Assembly: GCA_050329415.1 (NCBI GenBank)
Contig: JBHJOS010000084.1
Location: 1-45,423, forward strand
Direction: 5' to 3'
DNA length: 45,423 nucleotides
DNA from: JANNOG01 sp050329415
Lineage (GTDB): Bacteria > Actinomycetota > Actinomycetes > Actinomycetales > JBBAYJ01
Shown in pieces: positions 7,428 to 16,880 of the stretch; position 1 is the first letter of the stretch, and every line of letters begins with the position of its first letter. The notes beneath the pieces were generated by a model. The model had not been told where the DNA came from, made no database searches, and saw nothing but the letters and a program-made list of their open reading frames with translations. The position numbers and the translations under genes were made by a program.

Positions 7428-8672
7428 TCATCCGCAAGGCCCGGCCGCGCTTGCCTCGGCCAGCCGCTCGGTGAGGAAGTCCCGCTCGACCCTGTTGTCA
7501 GTGAGGGCCAGCGCCTCGTGGTAGGCGGAGGCGGCCTCCGGCCATCGCCCGAGTCGTCCCAGGAAGTCGGCGCGGGCGGCGCTGAGGTAGGGGTAGGTGG
7601 CGAGGGCCGGTTCGGTGAGCAGGGGGGTCAGGGCGTCGAGCCCGGCCTCGGGCCCGTCACGGAACCCGACGGCGACAGCGCGGTTGAGGGCGACGACGGG
7701 TGAGGGCCACAGCCGGAACAGGGTGTCGTACAACCCCACGATCTCGGTCCAGTCGGTGTCCTCCCACGTCGGCGCCTCGGCGTGGACGGCCGCGATCGCG
7801 GCCTCCACCGCGTATCGCGTCGGTGGGCCCCGGTGCAGGGAGTCGGTCAGCAACGACACGCCTTCGGCGATGAGCTGCCGGTCCCAGCGGGAGCGGTCCT
7901 GTTCGGGCAGGGGCACGAGGCGTCCGTCGGCGCAGACGCGGGTGTCGCGTCGGGACGCGTCGAGCAGGAGGAGCGCGAGCAGTGCGCTGACCTCACCGTC
8001 GGTCGGCATCAGCCGGTGGAGCATCCGGGCCAGCCGGATGGCGCTGTCCATCAGGTCCGGGCGGGTCAGGGCGTCCCCCGTGGGCGCCGTGTGGCCGGTC
8101 GTGAAGATCAGATGCACGACGTCCAGGACGGTCTGCAGCCTCTCCGCCAGGTCGTCGGGGCCCGGTACCCGGTACGGGATGCGAGCCGCGGTGATCTTCT
8201 TCTTCGCCCGGGTGATGCGGGCGGCCATGGTGGCCGGCTGAACCAGGAAGGCGCGTGCCACCTCGGGCGTGGCCAGTCCGCACACCAGGCGGAGTGTCAA
8301 CGCGACCTGTGCCTGGCTGGACAGGGCGGGGTGGCAACAGGTGAAGACGAGACGGAGGCGGTCGTCCTCCAGACCGGCCTCGGGTCCCGGTGCCGACTCG
8401 TCCGGGACGAGCAGCGGCATTCGTCGCCGGAACGCCGACTCACGGCGCAGGACGTCACGCGCCCGATTCCGCGCGATGGTGGTCAGCCAGGCGCCGGTTC
8501 GTTCAGGGACGCCCGCGGACGGCCAGGTCTGCAGGGCCTGGGCGAAGGCCTCCTGGGTGCATTCCTCGGCCAGGTCGAGATCTCCCGTGAGACGGGCGAC
8601 GGTGCTGAGCACCTGGGCCCAGTCGCGGCGGTGGGCCGCTGCCAACGCCGCGACGACCTCCCCGGTCGTCAC
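7428..8672 (-). CDS. ECF42-type RNA polymerase sigma factor with C-terminal TPR-like domain
   Basis: A 414-residue protein, far longer than a plain ECF sigma factor (about 180-200). Region 2 is at residues 10-75 (DWAQVLSTVARLTGDLDLAE, then TQEAFAQALQTWP and GAWLTTIARNRARDVLRRE). Region 4 is at about 108-165 (RLRLVFTCCHPALS, LTLRLVCGLATPEVARAFL, ARITRAKKKI). The remaining 240 residues are helical and match the DUF6596/TPR-like extension of group ECF42 (AIRLARMLHRLMP, LNRAVAVGFRDGPEAGLDAL). Known: ECF42 factors lack an anti-sigma factor and pair with DGPF proteins; the extension is thought to take part in control. The DGPF gene is directly upstream with a 4-base overlap. Confidence 0.93.
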   Translation of the reverse strand: MTTGEVVAALAAAHRRDWAQVLSTVARLTGDLDLAEECTQEAFAQALQTWPSAGVPERTGAWLTTIARNRARDVLRRESAFRRRMPLLVPDESAPGPEAGLEDDRLRLVFTCCHPALSSQAQVALTLRLVCGLATPEVARAFLVQPATMAARITRAKKKITAARIPYRVPGPDDLAERLQTVLDVVHLIFTTGHTAPTGDALTRPDLMDSAIRLARMLHRLMPTDGEVSALLALLLLDASRRDTRVCADGRLVPLPEQDRSRWDRQLIAEGVSLLTDSLHRGPPTRYAVEAAIAAVHAEAPTWEDTDWTEIVGLYDTLFRLWPSPVVALNRAVAVGFRDGPEAGLDALTPLLTEPALATYPYLSAARADFLGRLGRWPEAASAYHEALALTDNRVERDFLTERLAEASAAGPCG

Positions 8673-9034
8673 TGCCGATGATCGTGGTCGACCACCGGTC
8701 GGATCTCCACCCCGCTGTGCCCCACGTGCACCTCGCGCAGCAGGGTGACCAGGGACAGCACCTCATCGAGGTCGGCCGCCTCGAGGAGGTAGTAGCCGCC
8801 GAGGGCTTCCTTGGTCTCGAGGAACGGTCCGTCCGTCGTCGTGATCCGGCCGCTCGTGTCCGTCCGCAGGGACGTGGCTGTCGGCGCCGGCTCAAGTTGC
8901 TGTCCGTCGATGACCCCCGGCCCGGCCTTGGCGACGAAGGCTGCGTGACCGGCGTGGTTCTCCTCCCATTCCTCGGGGGTCATCGCCGCCCACTGTCGGG
9001 GGTCGCCGTAGATCAGAACCATGTACTTGGCCAT
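8669..9034 (-). CDS. DGPF (YCII-related) protein, ECF42 partner
   Basis: A 121-residue protein with the family signature DGPF in TTTDGPFLETKEALGGYYLLEA-like context (split across residues 67-90). It starts MAKYMVLIYGDP, typical of YCII-related DGPF proteins, and has the helix WEENHAGHAAFVAKAG. Its stop overlaps the sigma factor start (ATGA at 8669-8672), so the two are translationally coupled. Known: DGPF genes neighbour ECF42 factors throughout actinomycetes and are often their targets; the biochemical role is unknown. The promoter should lie in the 109 bases up to 9143; no ECF42 promoter could be assigned with confidence. Confidence 0.9.
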   Translation of the reverse strand: MAKYMVLIYGDPRQWAAMTPEEWEENHAGHAAFVAKAGPGVIDGQQLEPAPTATSLRTDTSGRITTTDGPFLETKEALGGYYLLEAADLDEVLSLVTLLREVHVGHSGVEIRPVVDHDHRQ

Positions 9035-9143
9035 GTCCGTGTCCCATCGTCCGCAGGCCCCTCGGTGGTGGCCTCGACCGTACGACGAACGGGCACGACC
9101 GCAGATCGACGAACCCGACCACGGCCGCGCTCGGTGCCCGCGA

Positions 9144-9509
9144 CTACGTCGAGTGGACGGCGGTGCTCGACCGGACCGATGAGATGTGCGCGAGGTTGGC
9201 CTCTCCCCAGTCGCCCAAGGAGGCCAGCGCGTCGTTCAGGGATCGGCCGAGCGCCGTGAGGTCGTACACCACCTTGGGCGGTACCTGCTCGTGGACCTCG
9301 CGGCTGACGATGCCATCGTTCTCGAGTTCACGAAGCTGCTGCGTGAGGACCTTCTCGCTGATGCCGTGCAACGCGCGCCGGAGTTCGCCGTACCGGTGAG
9401 GCTGCTCGTTCAGCTCCCACAGGATCAACGGCTTCCACTTGCCACCCACGACGTCCAGGGCGGCGTCGAGGCCGCAGATGTAGTCCGTGCACTTCACGAG
9501 TGCATACAT
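9144..9509 (-). CDS. HxlR-family transcriptional regulator
   Basis: A 121-residue winged-helix protein starting at ATG 9509, the only in-frame start close to the domain. Key HxlR features are CGLDAALDVVGGKWKPLILW (residues about 12-31), ELRRALHGISEKVLTQQLRE as recognition region, and the wing DGIVSREVHEQVPPKVVYDL. An early Cys (VKC, residue 7; CGL, residue 12) is often redox-sensitive in this family, as in YodB and HypR (known); whether it is here is unknown. It is divergent from a frame-broken dehydrogenase gene, the usual type of HxlR target. Inverted repeats overlap its start. Confidence 0.9.
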   Translation of the reverse strand: MYALVKCTDYICGLDAALDVVGGKWKPLILWELNEQPHRYGELRRALHGISEKVLTQQLRELENDGIVSREVHEQVPPKVVYDLTALGRSLNDALASLGDWGEANLAHISSVRSSTAVHST

Positions 9510-9531
9510 ACCATGGGGTTGGTACGCACCA
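9509..9531. promoter_or_regulatory. HxlR operator candidate in divergent promoter
   Basis: Two overlapping inverted repeats: TACCA, six bases, TGGTA (9509-9524) and TGGT, four bases, ACCA (9520-9531). A further GGTAC lies at 9539-9543, 18 bases from the GGTAC at 9521. A possible plus-strand promoter, TTGGTA (9519-9524), 16 bases, TACTTG (9541-9546), overlaps the repeats, so binding would block it. Confidence 0.5.
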
Positions 9532-9546
9532 AAAGGTCGGTACTTG

Positions 9547-9571
9547 CGCTGCGGCGCGTGGCGCCGCAGCG
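9547..9571. promoter_or_regulatory. 11-bp perfect hairpin just before a start codon
   Basis: CGCTGCGGCGC, loop GTG, GCGCCGCAGCG: a perfect 11-bp inverted repeat ending eight bases before ATG 9580 and covering the place where a ribosome site would be. It could be a second operator half-pair or an RNA hairpin that limits translation. Confidence 0.5.
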
Positions 9572-9579
9572 TGACCGCC

Positions 9580-10474
9580 ATGACAACGCCCACCACCGTT
9601 TCCGTCCTGGGCCTCGGCGCCATGGGCAGAGCCCTGGCCGGCGCCTTCCTCATGGCAGGGCACCGCACCATGATCTGGAACCGCACCCCCGGTCGGGTCG
9701 GTGACCTCATCGCCCGCGGGGCCCACGAGGTTCCGGCCGTGCCGGACGCGATCGAGGCGTCCTCACTCACCGTGATGTGCGTGCTCGACCGGCCTGCGGT
9801 CGAGTCGGTCCTGGACGCCGCCGGGAACTCGCTCGCCGGTGCCCGGTGTCGTCAACTTCACGTCGTCGACCCCGGACGACGCCCGCGCAGTCGCCGCTCG
9901 TGCGACCGATGCCGGCGCCCGCTACCTCGATGGAAGGATCATGGTCCCGGTGCCGCTCGTCGGCACCTCCGACGGGTTCTACCTGTGCGCCGGTGACGCG
10001 TCCGTGTACGAGGAGCACGCCGCCGCGTTCGCCGCGCTCGGCGGACAGTCGGACCTGCTGGGCGAGGACCACGGCCTGGCCGCCCTCCACGACCTCGCGA
10101 TGCTCGACGTGTTCTTCAGCGGCATGACGTCGTTCCTGCACGCCGCCGCACTTGCCGGCGTCAACGGGGTGCCGGCCGACACGTTCCTCCCCTACGCCCG
10201 GCGGGTTCTCACCGTCCTCGATCACACTCTCGCCGGCCTGGCCCGGGACGTCGATCGGGGCTCGTACCCCGGCGAGGAGGACAACCTCGTCATGGATCTT
10301 GCCGCCCTCGAGCACGTCGTCGACGCCAGCGCGGCGGCCGGTATCGACACCACCGTCCCCGCCGTGGCCCGCGACCTCGCTGCTGCCGCCGTCGAGCGGG
10401 GCCACGGCGCGGACGGCTGGTCACGGGTCGTCGAGCTGCTTCACCAACCAGGCCGAGCCATGTCGACCGAGTGA
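9580..10474 (+). pseudogene. NAD-binding dehydrogenase (6PGDH/imine-reductase-like), frameshifted
   Basis: The first part (from ATG 9580) encodes the Rossmann motif VSVLGLGAMGRALAGAF and MIWNRTPGRVGDLIARGA. The frame breaks near 9841-9844 at GCCCGG. The rest continues one frame over from about 9846 (VVNFTSSTPDDARAVAARAT through PGRAMSTE at 10474). Dropping one C of the CCC run restores LAGAGVVNFTSS, the usual passage between the Rossmann and helical domains of beta-hydroxyacid dehydrogenase and imine-reductase-like proteins. The restored product would be about 297 residues, a normal length. The second part has the helical domain (AALHDLAMLDVFFSGMTSFLHA). It could be a real pseudogene or a one-base sequence error. 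It is divergent from HxlR. Confidence 0.8.
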
Positions 10475-10485
10475 GTCCGCATTCG

Positions 10486-11079
10486 TCACTGGACCGCCGG
10501 CGCTCTCCGGTAGACGTTGAGGACGACACCGCCGGGCCACGCCTCGCTGGAGACGAGGGCAAGGGGCAGGTCGACGACCGACCGGAACAGCGGGATCCCG
10601 TGACCGAACACGACGGGATAGACCTTGACGTGCAGCTCGTCGATCTCGGGCGCGAGCTGGGCGGCGAGGTCTGCGCCCCCGCACAGCCAGATGCCCCGCC
10701 CGGGCCTGGCCTTGAGGTCGCGGACGAGCTCCACCGGATCCCCCGACCAGGCCCGCACGGTGTCGTCGGCCGGCAGGTCCCGGCGATGAGTGACCACGTG
10801 CTGGTCCAGGTGCGGGTAGGCGCTGGTGAGGCCGGCGTCGAGGGCGGGCTGATGGGTCCTCGCGCCCATCACGACGGTGTCGAAGGTCCGTCGCTCCTCG
10901 GTCACCCCGAAGTGCGCCCTCAGGTGGGCGGGGCACGTCTCCGGGTACCGCGCGAACAGCTCGCGCAGGGTGTCGAGGTGCTGCGGGAATCCGTCGGCCG
11001 AGCCGTGACCATCGGCGATGAAGCCGTCGACGGTCGTGGCGATGAGGTACACGAGTGGTCGAGTGCCTCGTGCGGTCAC
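10486..11079 (-). CDS. DHFR-like (RibD C-terminal) reductase family protein
   Basis: A 197-residue protein from GTG 11079. It starts PLVYLIATTVDGFIADGHG, the usual first strand of the RibD_C/DHFR fold. It also has DTVVMGARTHQPALDAG, RPGRGIWLCGGADLAAQL (glycine-rich NADPH-binding turn) and DELHVKVYPVVFGHGIPLF. Known relatives reduce pterin- or pyrimidine-like substrates with NADPH, but most stand-alone members are uncharacterised; they are not true folate reductases. It converges with the broken dehydrogenase with an 11-base gap. Confidence 0.87.
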   Translation of the reverse strand: MTARGTRPLVYLIATTVDGFIADGHGSADGFPQHLDTLRELFARYPETCPAHLRAHFGVTEERRTFDTVVMGARTHQPALDAGLTSAYPHLDQHVVTHRRDLPADDTVRAWSGDPVELVRDLKARPGRGIWLCGGADLAAQLAPEIDELHVKVYPVVFGHGIPLFRSVVDLPLALVSSEAWPGGVVLNVYRRAPAVQ

Positions 11080-11296
11080 GCTTGGCTCCTGTCCGGGTCG
11101 AGGGCGGCCACAGCCGCGTCAGCCGACGTCCGGGCGTAGCTCGCGGCGATTGCGGCGGCGCGATCGCGCCGCGAGGAGCGTAGCCACTGCGGGGACAGGG
11201 CTACCGCGTGCGGGGCCAGCCGGAGCGCCCCCTCCGCGTGTCGTGGATCCTGGAACGTCAGCCGCAGCCGCAGCCGCAGCCAGCCGTTCGCTGGGG

Positions 11297-11650
11297 ATGG
11301 GGTTCAACCAGGGCGAGGTCGTCTCCGGGCACACGCGGGTCCTGTACTGCTCGGGGCAGACCGCGATGAGCGCCGAGGGCGAACCCCGGTACGACGGTCA
11401 CATGGCGGCGCAGTTGGCGCTGAGCCTCGACAACCTGGAGGCGGTGCTCGGCGAGGCCGACATGTCATTGGGCAACCTCGTCCGACTCAACGTCCACACC
11501 ACCGACGTCGACCTGCTTCTCCCGCACTGCGGCGTGCTGGCGTCACGGCTCGGTTCCGCCGGTGTGGCGCCGACCACCACGATGCTCGGGGTCACACGGC
11601 TGGCGATCCCCGGCCAGCTGGTCGAACTCGAGGGGACCGCGGTCGCCTGA
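11297..11650 (+). CDS. RidA/YjgF-family protein
   Basis: A 117-residue protein if read from ATG 11297; an in-frame GTG at 11243 would add 18 mostly Ala residues from a GCC-repeat stretch. Motifs: GEVVSGHTRVLYCSGQTAMS, HMAAQLALSLDNLEAVLGEA, LVRLNVHTTDVDLLL and IPGQLVELEGTAVA. Known: RidA trimers deaminate reactive enamine/imine intermediates; the catalytic Arg is usually in the C-terminal half, and no RxE-type site is plain here (the end reads GVTRLAIPGQLVELEG), so activity is uncertain. The usual N-terminal strand is weak, so the true start is unclear. A strong hairpin follows the stop. Confidence 0.8.
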   Translation: MGFNQGEVVSGHTRVLYCSGQTAMSAEGEPRYDGHMAAQLALSLDNLEAVLGEADMSLGNLVRLNVHTTDVDLLLPHCGVLASRLGSAGVAPTTTMLGVTRLAIPGQLVELEGTAVA

Positions 11651-11654
11651 TCCG

Positions 11655-11692
11655 GCCCGCCGCCTCTGGCGGGGATGCCGGAGGCGGCGGGC
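11655..11692. terminator. Bidirectional terminator hairpin, 12-bp stem
   Basis: GCCCGCCGCCTC (11655-11666) pairs perfectly with GAGGCGGCGGGC (11681-11692) over a 14-base loop. It starts five bases after the RidA stop and ends 20 bases before the UvrA-like stop, exactly between two convergent genes. Confidence 0.8.
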
Positions 11693-11712
11693 AGCAGGAC
11701 GAGGGGTCACCG

Positions 11713-13971
11713 TCACGCCGGGACGAGGGCTCGCGCCGCCAGGTGGTGGCCCGTGAGCGACCTCTCGACCCCGACCAGGTCACGGGGCGGCCCCTCGAAG
11801 ACGACGCGGCCGCCGTCGTGCCCGGCGCCCGGCCCCATGTCGATGACCCAGTCGGCGCGAGCGACGACGTCGAGGTTGTGCTCGATGACGACCACCGTGC
11901 GGCCGCGGTCGACCATCCGGTCGAGCAGCGCGACCAGGCCGTCGACGTCGGCCATGTGCAGGCCGGTGGTCGGCTCGTCGAGGACGTAGATCTCTGTCGC
12001 CGGACCCGCGAGGTGGATGGCGAGCTTGAGCCGCTGCCGCTCGCCCCCCGACAGCGACGTCAGGGGCTGCCCGAGCGTGACGTACCCGAGGCCGACATCG
12101 GTCAGGGAGTCGAGCATCGGCCGGACCTGCTTCTCGGCGAAGAAGTCCCGTGCCTCGGCCACCGTCATCGCGAGGACCTCGCTGATGTTCCGGCCCCGCA
12201 CCTGGTACGTCAGCACCTGCGGGGTGAAGCGCTTGCCGCCGCACTCCTCGCACGGGCTGGCGATCCCGGCGGCGAACGCCAGGTCGACGTAGATCAGCCC
12301 CAGTCCCTTGCACTCCGGGCAGGCGCCCTCGGAGTTCGCGCTGAAGAGGGCCGGCTTGACGCCGTTCGCCTTCGCGAAGAGCTTGCGGATCGGCTCGAGG
12401 ACACCGGTGTACGTGGCGGGGTTGGAGCGGCGGGAGCCGCGGATCGGCGACTGGTCGACGAACTCCAGGCCGTCGCGCCGCGGCAGGCACCCGTGGATCA
12501 GCGAACTCTTCCCGGACCCCGCGAGTCCCGTCACCGCGGTGAGCACGCCCAGGGGGATGTCGACGGTCACGTCCTGCAGGTTGTGCAGCCGGGCGTTCGC
12601 GATCCGCAGGTGGCCGGTCGCCGGGCGCGACGTCTGCTTCACCGGTTGCCGTTGCTCGAGGTGCCGGCCAGTCACCGACGACGACGACCGCAGCCCCTCG
12701 ACATCGCCCTGGTAGACGACCGTGCCCCCGGCGGTGCCCGCGCCCGGGCCCATGTCGACGACGTGGTCGGCGACGGCGATGACCTCGGCCTTGTGCTCGA
12801 CGACGAGGACGGTGTTGCCCTTGTCGCGCAGCCGGAGCAGCAGCTCGTTCATCCGCCGGACGTCGTGCGGGTGCAGGCCGGCGGTGGGCTCGTCGAAGTC
12901 GTAGGTGATGTCGGTGAGCGCTGAGCCGAGGTGGCGGACCATCTTCACCCGCTGGGCCTCGCCGCCGGACAGCGTCGAGGACTCCCGGTCCAGGCTGAGG
13001 TAGCCGAGCCCGATCTCGACGAGGCTGTCCAGCGTCCCCCGGAGCATGGCCACCATCGGGGCGACGGACGTGTCCACCACGCCCGCCAACCACTCCCTCA
13101 GGTCGCTGACCTGCATCGCCGCGCACTCGGCGATCGACCGGCCGTGCAGGCGCACTGCGAGCGCCCGGGCGTTGAGGCGGGCGCCGCCGCAGGCGGGGCA
13201 GGTGGCGAAGGTCGCGATCCGTTCGACCGCCGCCCGGGACGGGCCGTTGAGCGAGTCGATGTCCTTGGACAGCAGCGACCGGCGGAACCGGTTCTCGAGC
13301 CCCTCGTAGGTGAGGTTGATGTTGTTGACGCGGACCTTCCGGTCCTTCCCGCGCAGCAGCAGCTCCCACTGCTCCTCGGTCCAGTCGCGCAGCTTGGTGT
13401 CGGGGTCGAAGAAGCCGGACTCGGCGTAGACCTGCCACAGCCAGCCACCGACGTTGTGGTTCGGCAGGAGAATGGCGCCCTCGTTGAGCGACTTGTCACG
13501 GTCGACCATCCCGTCGATGTCCAGCGTCGAGACGCGCCCCGAGCCCTCGCACTCCGGGCACATCCCCTGCGGATCGTTGAACGAGAACACCGACGACGAC
13601 CCGACGTGAGGCTCGCCGGCCCGGCTGAAGACGGTCCGCAGCATCGAGTACGCGTCGGTCGCGGTGCCCAGCGTGGAGCGGGAGTTGGCGCCCATCCGCT
13701 CCTGGTCGATGACGATCGCCGCGCTCAGGTGCCGCAGGGAGTCGACGTCGGGCCGGGGCAGGGTCGGCATGAACGACTGGAGGAACGCCGAGTACGTCTC
13801 GTTGATGAGGCGCTGGGACTCCGCCGCGACGGTGCCGAACACCAGCGACGACTTCCCCGACCCGGACACGCCGGTGAAGACGGTCAGCGCCCGCTTGGGG
13901 ATGTCGACGTCGACGTCGCGCAGGTTGTTCTCGCGGGCGCCCCGGACCTCGATGTGCTCGCGCGTGGTCAT
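11713..13971 (-). CDS. UvrA-like ABC protein, DrrC-type drug self-resistance
   Basis: A 752-residue protein from ATG 13971 (GGGAGG ten bases upstream). A second in-frame ATG at 14043 overlaps the permease stop as ATGA and would add 24 residues. It has two UvrA-type ABC halves: Walker A GVSGSGKSSLVFG and GLAGSGKSSLIHG, signatures STLSGGEAQRVKM and TSLSGGERQRLKL, Walker B YDFDEPTAGLHP and YVLDEPTTGLHM. Zinc-type cysteine pairs CPECEGSG, CPACGG, CPECKG and CEECGG are visible. It is about 200 residues shorter than UvrA of excision repair (about 950) but close to DrrC (about 760). Known: DrrC binds DNA and confers daunorubicin resistance beside the DrrAB exporter. The same arrangement is present here. 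Confidence 0.88.
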   Translation of the reverse strand: MTTREHIEVRGARENNLRDVDVDIPKRALTVFTGVSGSGKSSLVFGTVAAESQRLINETYSAFLQSFMPTLPRPDVDSLRHLSAAIVIDQERMGANSRSTLGTATDAYSMLRTVFSRAGEPHVGSSSVFSFNDPQGMCPECEGSGRVSTLDIDGMVDRDKSLNEGAILLPNHNVGGWLWQVYAESGFFDPDTKLRDWTEEQWELLLRGKDRKVRVNNINLTYEGLENRFRRSLLSKDIDSLNGPSRAAVERIATFATCPACGGARLNARALAVRLHGRSIAECAAMQVSDLREWLAGVVDTSVAPMVAMLRGTLDSLVEIGLGYLSLDRESSTLSGGEAQRVKMVRHLGSALTDITYDFDEPTAGLHPHDVRRMNELLLRLRDKGNTVLVVEHKAEVIAVADHVVDMGPGAGTAGGTVVYQGDVEGLRSSSSVTGRHLEQRQPVKQTSRPATGHLRIANARLHNLQDVTVDIPLGVLTAVTGLAGSGKSSLIHGCLPRRDGLEFVDQSPIRGSRRSNPATYTGVLEPIRKLFAKANGVKPALFSANSEGACPECKGLGLIYVDLAFAAGIASPCEECGGKRFTPQVLTYQVRGRNISEVLAMTVAEARDFFAEKQVRPMLDSLTDVGLGYVTLGQPLTSLSGGERQRLKLAIHLAGPATEIYVLDEPTTGLHMADVDGLVALLDRMVDRGRTVVVIEHNLDVVARADWVIDMGPGAGHDGGRVVFEGPPRDLVGVERSLTGHHLAARALVPA

Positions 13972-14039
13972 GTCGTGCGGACCTCCCGGCCGGTGTGGAT
14001 TCCTCGGTGCTTCCGGCGATCTGCTCACCTGCGAATCGC

Positions 14040-14884
14040 TCATCGGCTCAGCCGCTGGAAGGCGCGTACGGACAGCGGCAGGAACACCACGATGACGACG
14101 ACCGGCCAGACGACGGCGAGCAGCATCGCATTCTCGCCGGCCCAGGTGGTCGCGTCGCCGACCGGGTTGCCGAAGAGCTCGCGGGTGGCCGTGATCGTGG
14201 CCGACAGCGGGTTCCACTCGACGATCGTCGCCAGCCAGCCGGGCATGAGCTCCGGGGCGATGAACGCGTTGGACAGCATGGTGAGCGGCCACAGCAGGCC
14301 GAAGACCCCGTTGGCCGCCTCGGTGGTCCTGGCCTTGAGACCCAGGACGATGCCGACCCAGAGGAACGAGAACCGCAGCAGCAGGAGCAGCGCGAACGCC
14401 CCGAGCGCCGCGGCCAGGGAGCCGCCCCACTCCCACCCGATGAGCAGCCCCGTCCCGACCATGAGCCCGAGCGAGGCGACCGAGTAGAGCATGCCCGCCA
14501 GCGCCCGCCCGGTGACCACGGCCGACGGGGCGATGGGCATGGACCGGAACCGGTCGGTCACGCCCTTGCTCGAGTCTGCCTGGACGGCTGCGAGCGTCTC
14601 GCCGATCCCGAAGGCCATGGTCTGGGCGAAGACCCCGGGCATGAGGAACTCGCGGTAGCTGCCGTCGCCCGGCACGACGATGGCGCTGCCGAACACGAAG
14701 GCGAAGAGCAGCACCGTGACCACCGGGAACGCCAGACCCCACAGGATCATCTGAGGCTCCCGGACCCAGTGCGACACGTCGCGGTGGGCGATCAGCAGCC
14801 CGTCCCGGACCGCGCGTCGCAGCCCGAGCGCCGCCGGGCGGGTCGGACCGGGGTCGGGCGTCGGGGGAATCGTCGTCCGGGTCG

Positions 14885-14888
<4 letters not shown>
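14040..14888 (-). CDS. ABC-2 type exporter permease (DrrB-like)
   Basis: A 282-residue protein from GTG 14888, which overlaps the expected ATPase stop as GTGA. After a Thr/Pro-rich start come about six helices, with ABC-2 features: REPQMILWGLAFPVVTVLLF as first helix, DSSKGVTDRFRSMPIAPSAV as the conserved loop, and LPLSVRAFQRLSR at the C-terminus. Known role: membrane part of a DrrAB-type exporter for drugs or lipids. In the sequence given, a frameshift upstream also makes it the C-terminal half of one 605-residue reading frame. It is followed 68 bases later by the UvrA-like gene. Confidence 0.9.
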
Positions 14889-15857
<969 letters not shown>

Positions 15858-15875
15858 GAGGACCCTCCGATCTCC

Positions 15876-15993
15876 GTACGGCGTACAGGTAGCGGAGAGA
15901 CATTAACGTACGACGTAAGGAGTAGCAAGGACGGCGACTGACCTCAGGCCAGGGACGAGGCCGAGTCGGCTTCCCGATCTCTCTACGATGTAT
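15876..15993. promoter_or_regulatory. Three related TetR operator-like boxes in the divergent promoter
   Basis: GTACGGCGTAC at 15876-15886, GTACGACGTAA at 15908-15918 and CTACGATGTAT at 15983-15993 share the pattern NTACGNNGTAN. The first two lie before the DrrA-like start, the third before the TetR start. They are likely sites of the divergent TetR protein. An ATG inside the third box (15988) is in frame with TetR but unlikely to be its start. Confidence 0.6.
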
Positions 15994-16035
15994 GCAGAAC
16001 TAGCGCGGACACGCGGCGGGAGGAGTGGCGAGGCG

Positions 16036-16821
16036 ATGGCGGAGTACGCCGGGCGCGGCGACGCACGGCGCACGATGGAGCTTCTCTGGCGCACCGGCCC
16101 GACGCCGGGCCGCGGGCCCAGGCCGTCCCTGGACCCGGACGCCGTCGCCGCCGCGGCGATCGAGATCGCCGACACCGAGGGGCTGGCCGCCGTCTCGATG
16201 CGGAAGGTCGCCGAACGCCTCGGACGCAGCGCGATGTCGCTGTACAGCTACGTCCCCGGCAAGGGCGAGCTGTTGGATCTCATGCTCGACCGGGTCCTCG
16301 ACGACCACCCGCGCGACTTCGACACCGGCCGGGGGTGGCGCCCGGCCGTCGAGGCGGCGGCTCGCGCCGCGTGGGACTTCCAGCTCCGCCACCCGTGGGT
16401 GCTGCAGGTGGCGGGGGGCCGAACGCCGCTCGGGCCGACCCGGCTCGACCTCGACGAGGCGGCGCTGCGCCTCTTCGACGGGTCAGGCCTGACCGCGGTC
16501 GAGACCCTGCGTGCCTGGGGCGCCGTCACGAGCTTCGTCCAGGGGGCGGCCCGCACCGTCGCCGACGCCCGCGCCGCCGAGCGCGAGACGGGAGTCAGCG
16601 ACGACGAGTGGTGGCTGGCCCGCGCGCCGATCCTCACCGAGGCGATGAACGCGGTGCCCGACCGGTACCCCGCCCTGAACCGGCTCTCGACCGAGGGGGC
16701 GTTCGACCAGACCGATCGAGACCCCGACGACGCGTCGTCCTACCTCGAGCGCGAGGCCCTCGACGCCTTCGAGTTCGGGCTGCGCCTGCTCCTCGACGGC
16801 ATCGAGGCCCACGCCGCATGA
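16036..16821 (+). CDS. TetR-family regulator of the DrrABC-like cluster
   Basis: A 261-residue protein. ATG 16036 is preferred: a GGAGGAG stretch precedes it and the sequence AEYAGRGDARRTMELLW is the usual opening of this TetR subfamily. The helix-turn-helix is at about residues 35-80 (AIEIADTEGLAAVSMRKVAE, then RSAMSLYSYVPGKGELLDLM). The C-terminal ligand domain is long, of the TetR_C_1/TetR_C_11 type (RPAVEAAARAAWDFQLRHPW, AVETLRAWGAVTSFVQGAA). Known members of this subfamily control drug exporters encoded next to them. It is divergent from drrA-like, with three shared boxes between, so it likely represses the exporter until the drug binds. Confidence 0.9.
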   Translation: MAEYAGRGDARRTMELLWRTGPTPGRGPRPSLDPDAVAAAAIEIADTEGLAAVSMRKVAERLGRSAMSLYSYVPGKGELLDLMLDRVLDDHPRDFDTGRGWRPAVEAAARAAWDFQLRHPWVLQVAGGRTPLGPTRLDLDEAALRLFDGSGLTAVETLRAWGAVTSFVQGAARTVADARAAERETGVSDDEWWLARAPILTEAMNAVPDRYPALNRLSTEGAFDQTDRDPDDASSYLEREALDAFEFGLRLLLDGIEAHAA

Positions 16822-16867
16822 GTCGATTGCCCCGACGCTCCTCCTGGAGAACGCATCAACCGTCGGA

Positions 16868-16873
16868 TATGAT
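16868..16873 (+). promoter_or_regulatory. -10 box for a leaderless VapBC message
   Basis: TATGAT, a near-consensus -10 hexamer, ends seven bases before the antitoxin ATG at 16881. Transcription would begin at or next to the A of the ATG. No convincing -35 is seen and no ribosome site lies before the ATG. Confidence 0.5.
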
Positions 16874-16880
16874 GCCCACT

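Noticed and set aside
8673..9143. Recognisable ECF42 promoter motif before the DGPF gene
   Set aside because: A GGTCGA word is present on the minus strand, but no suitably spaced -10 match was found.
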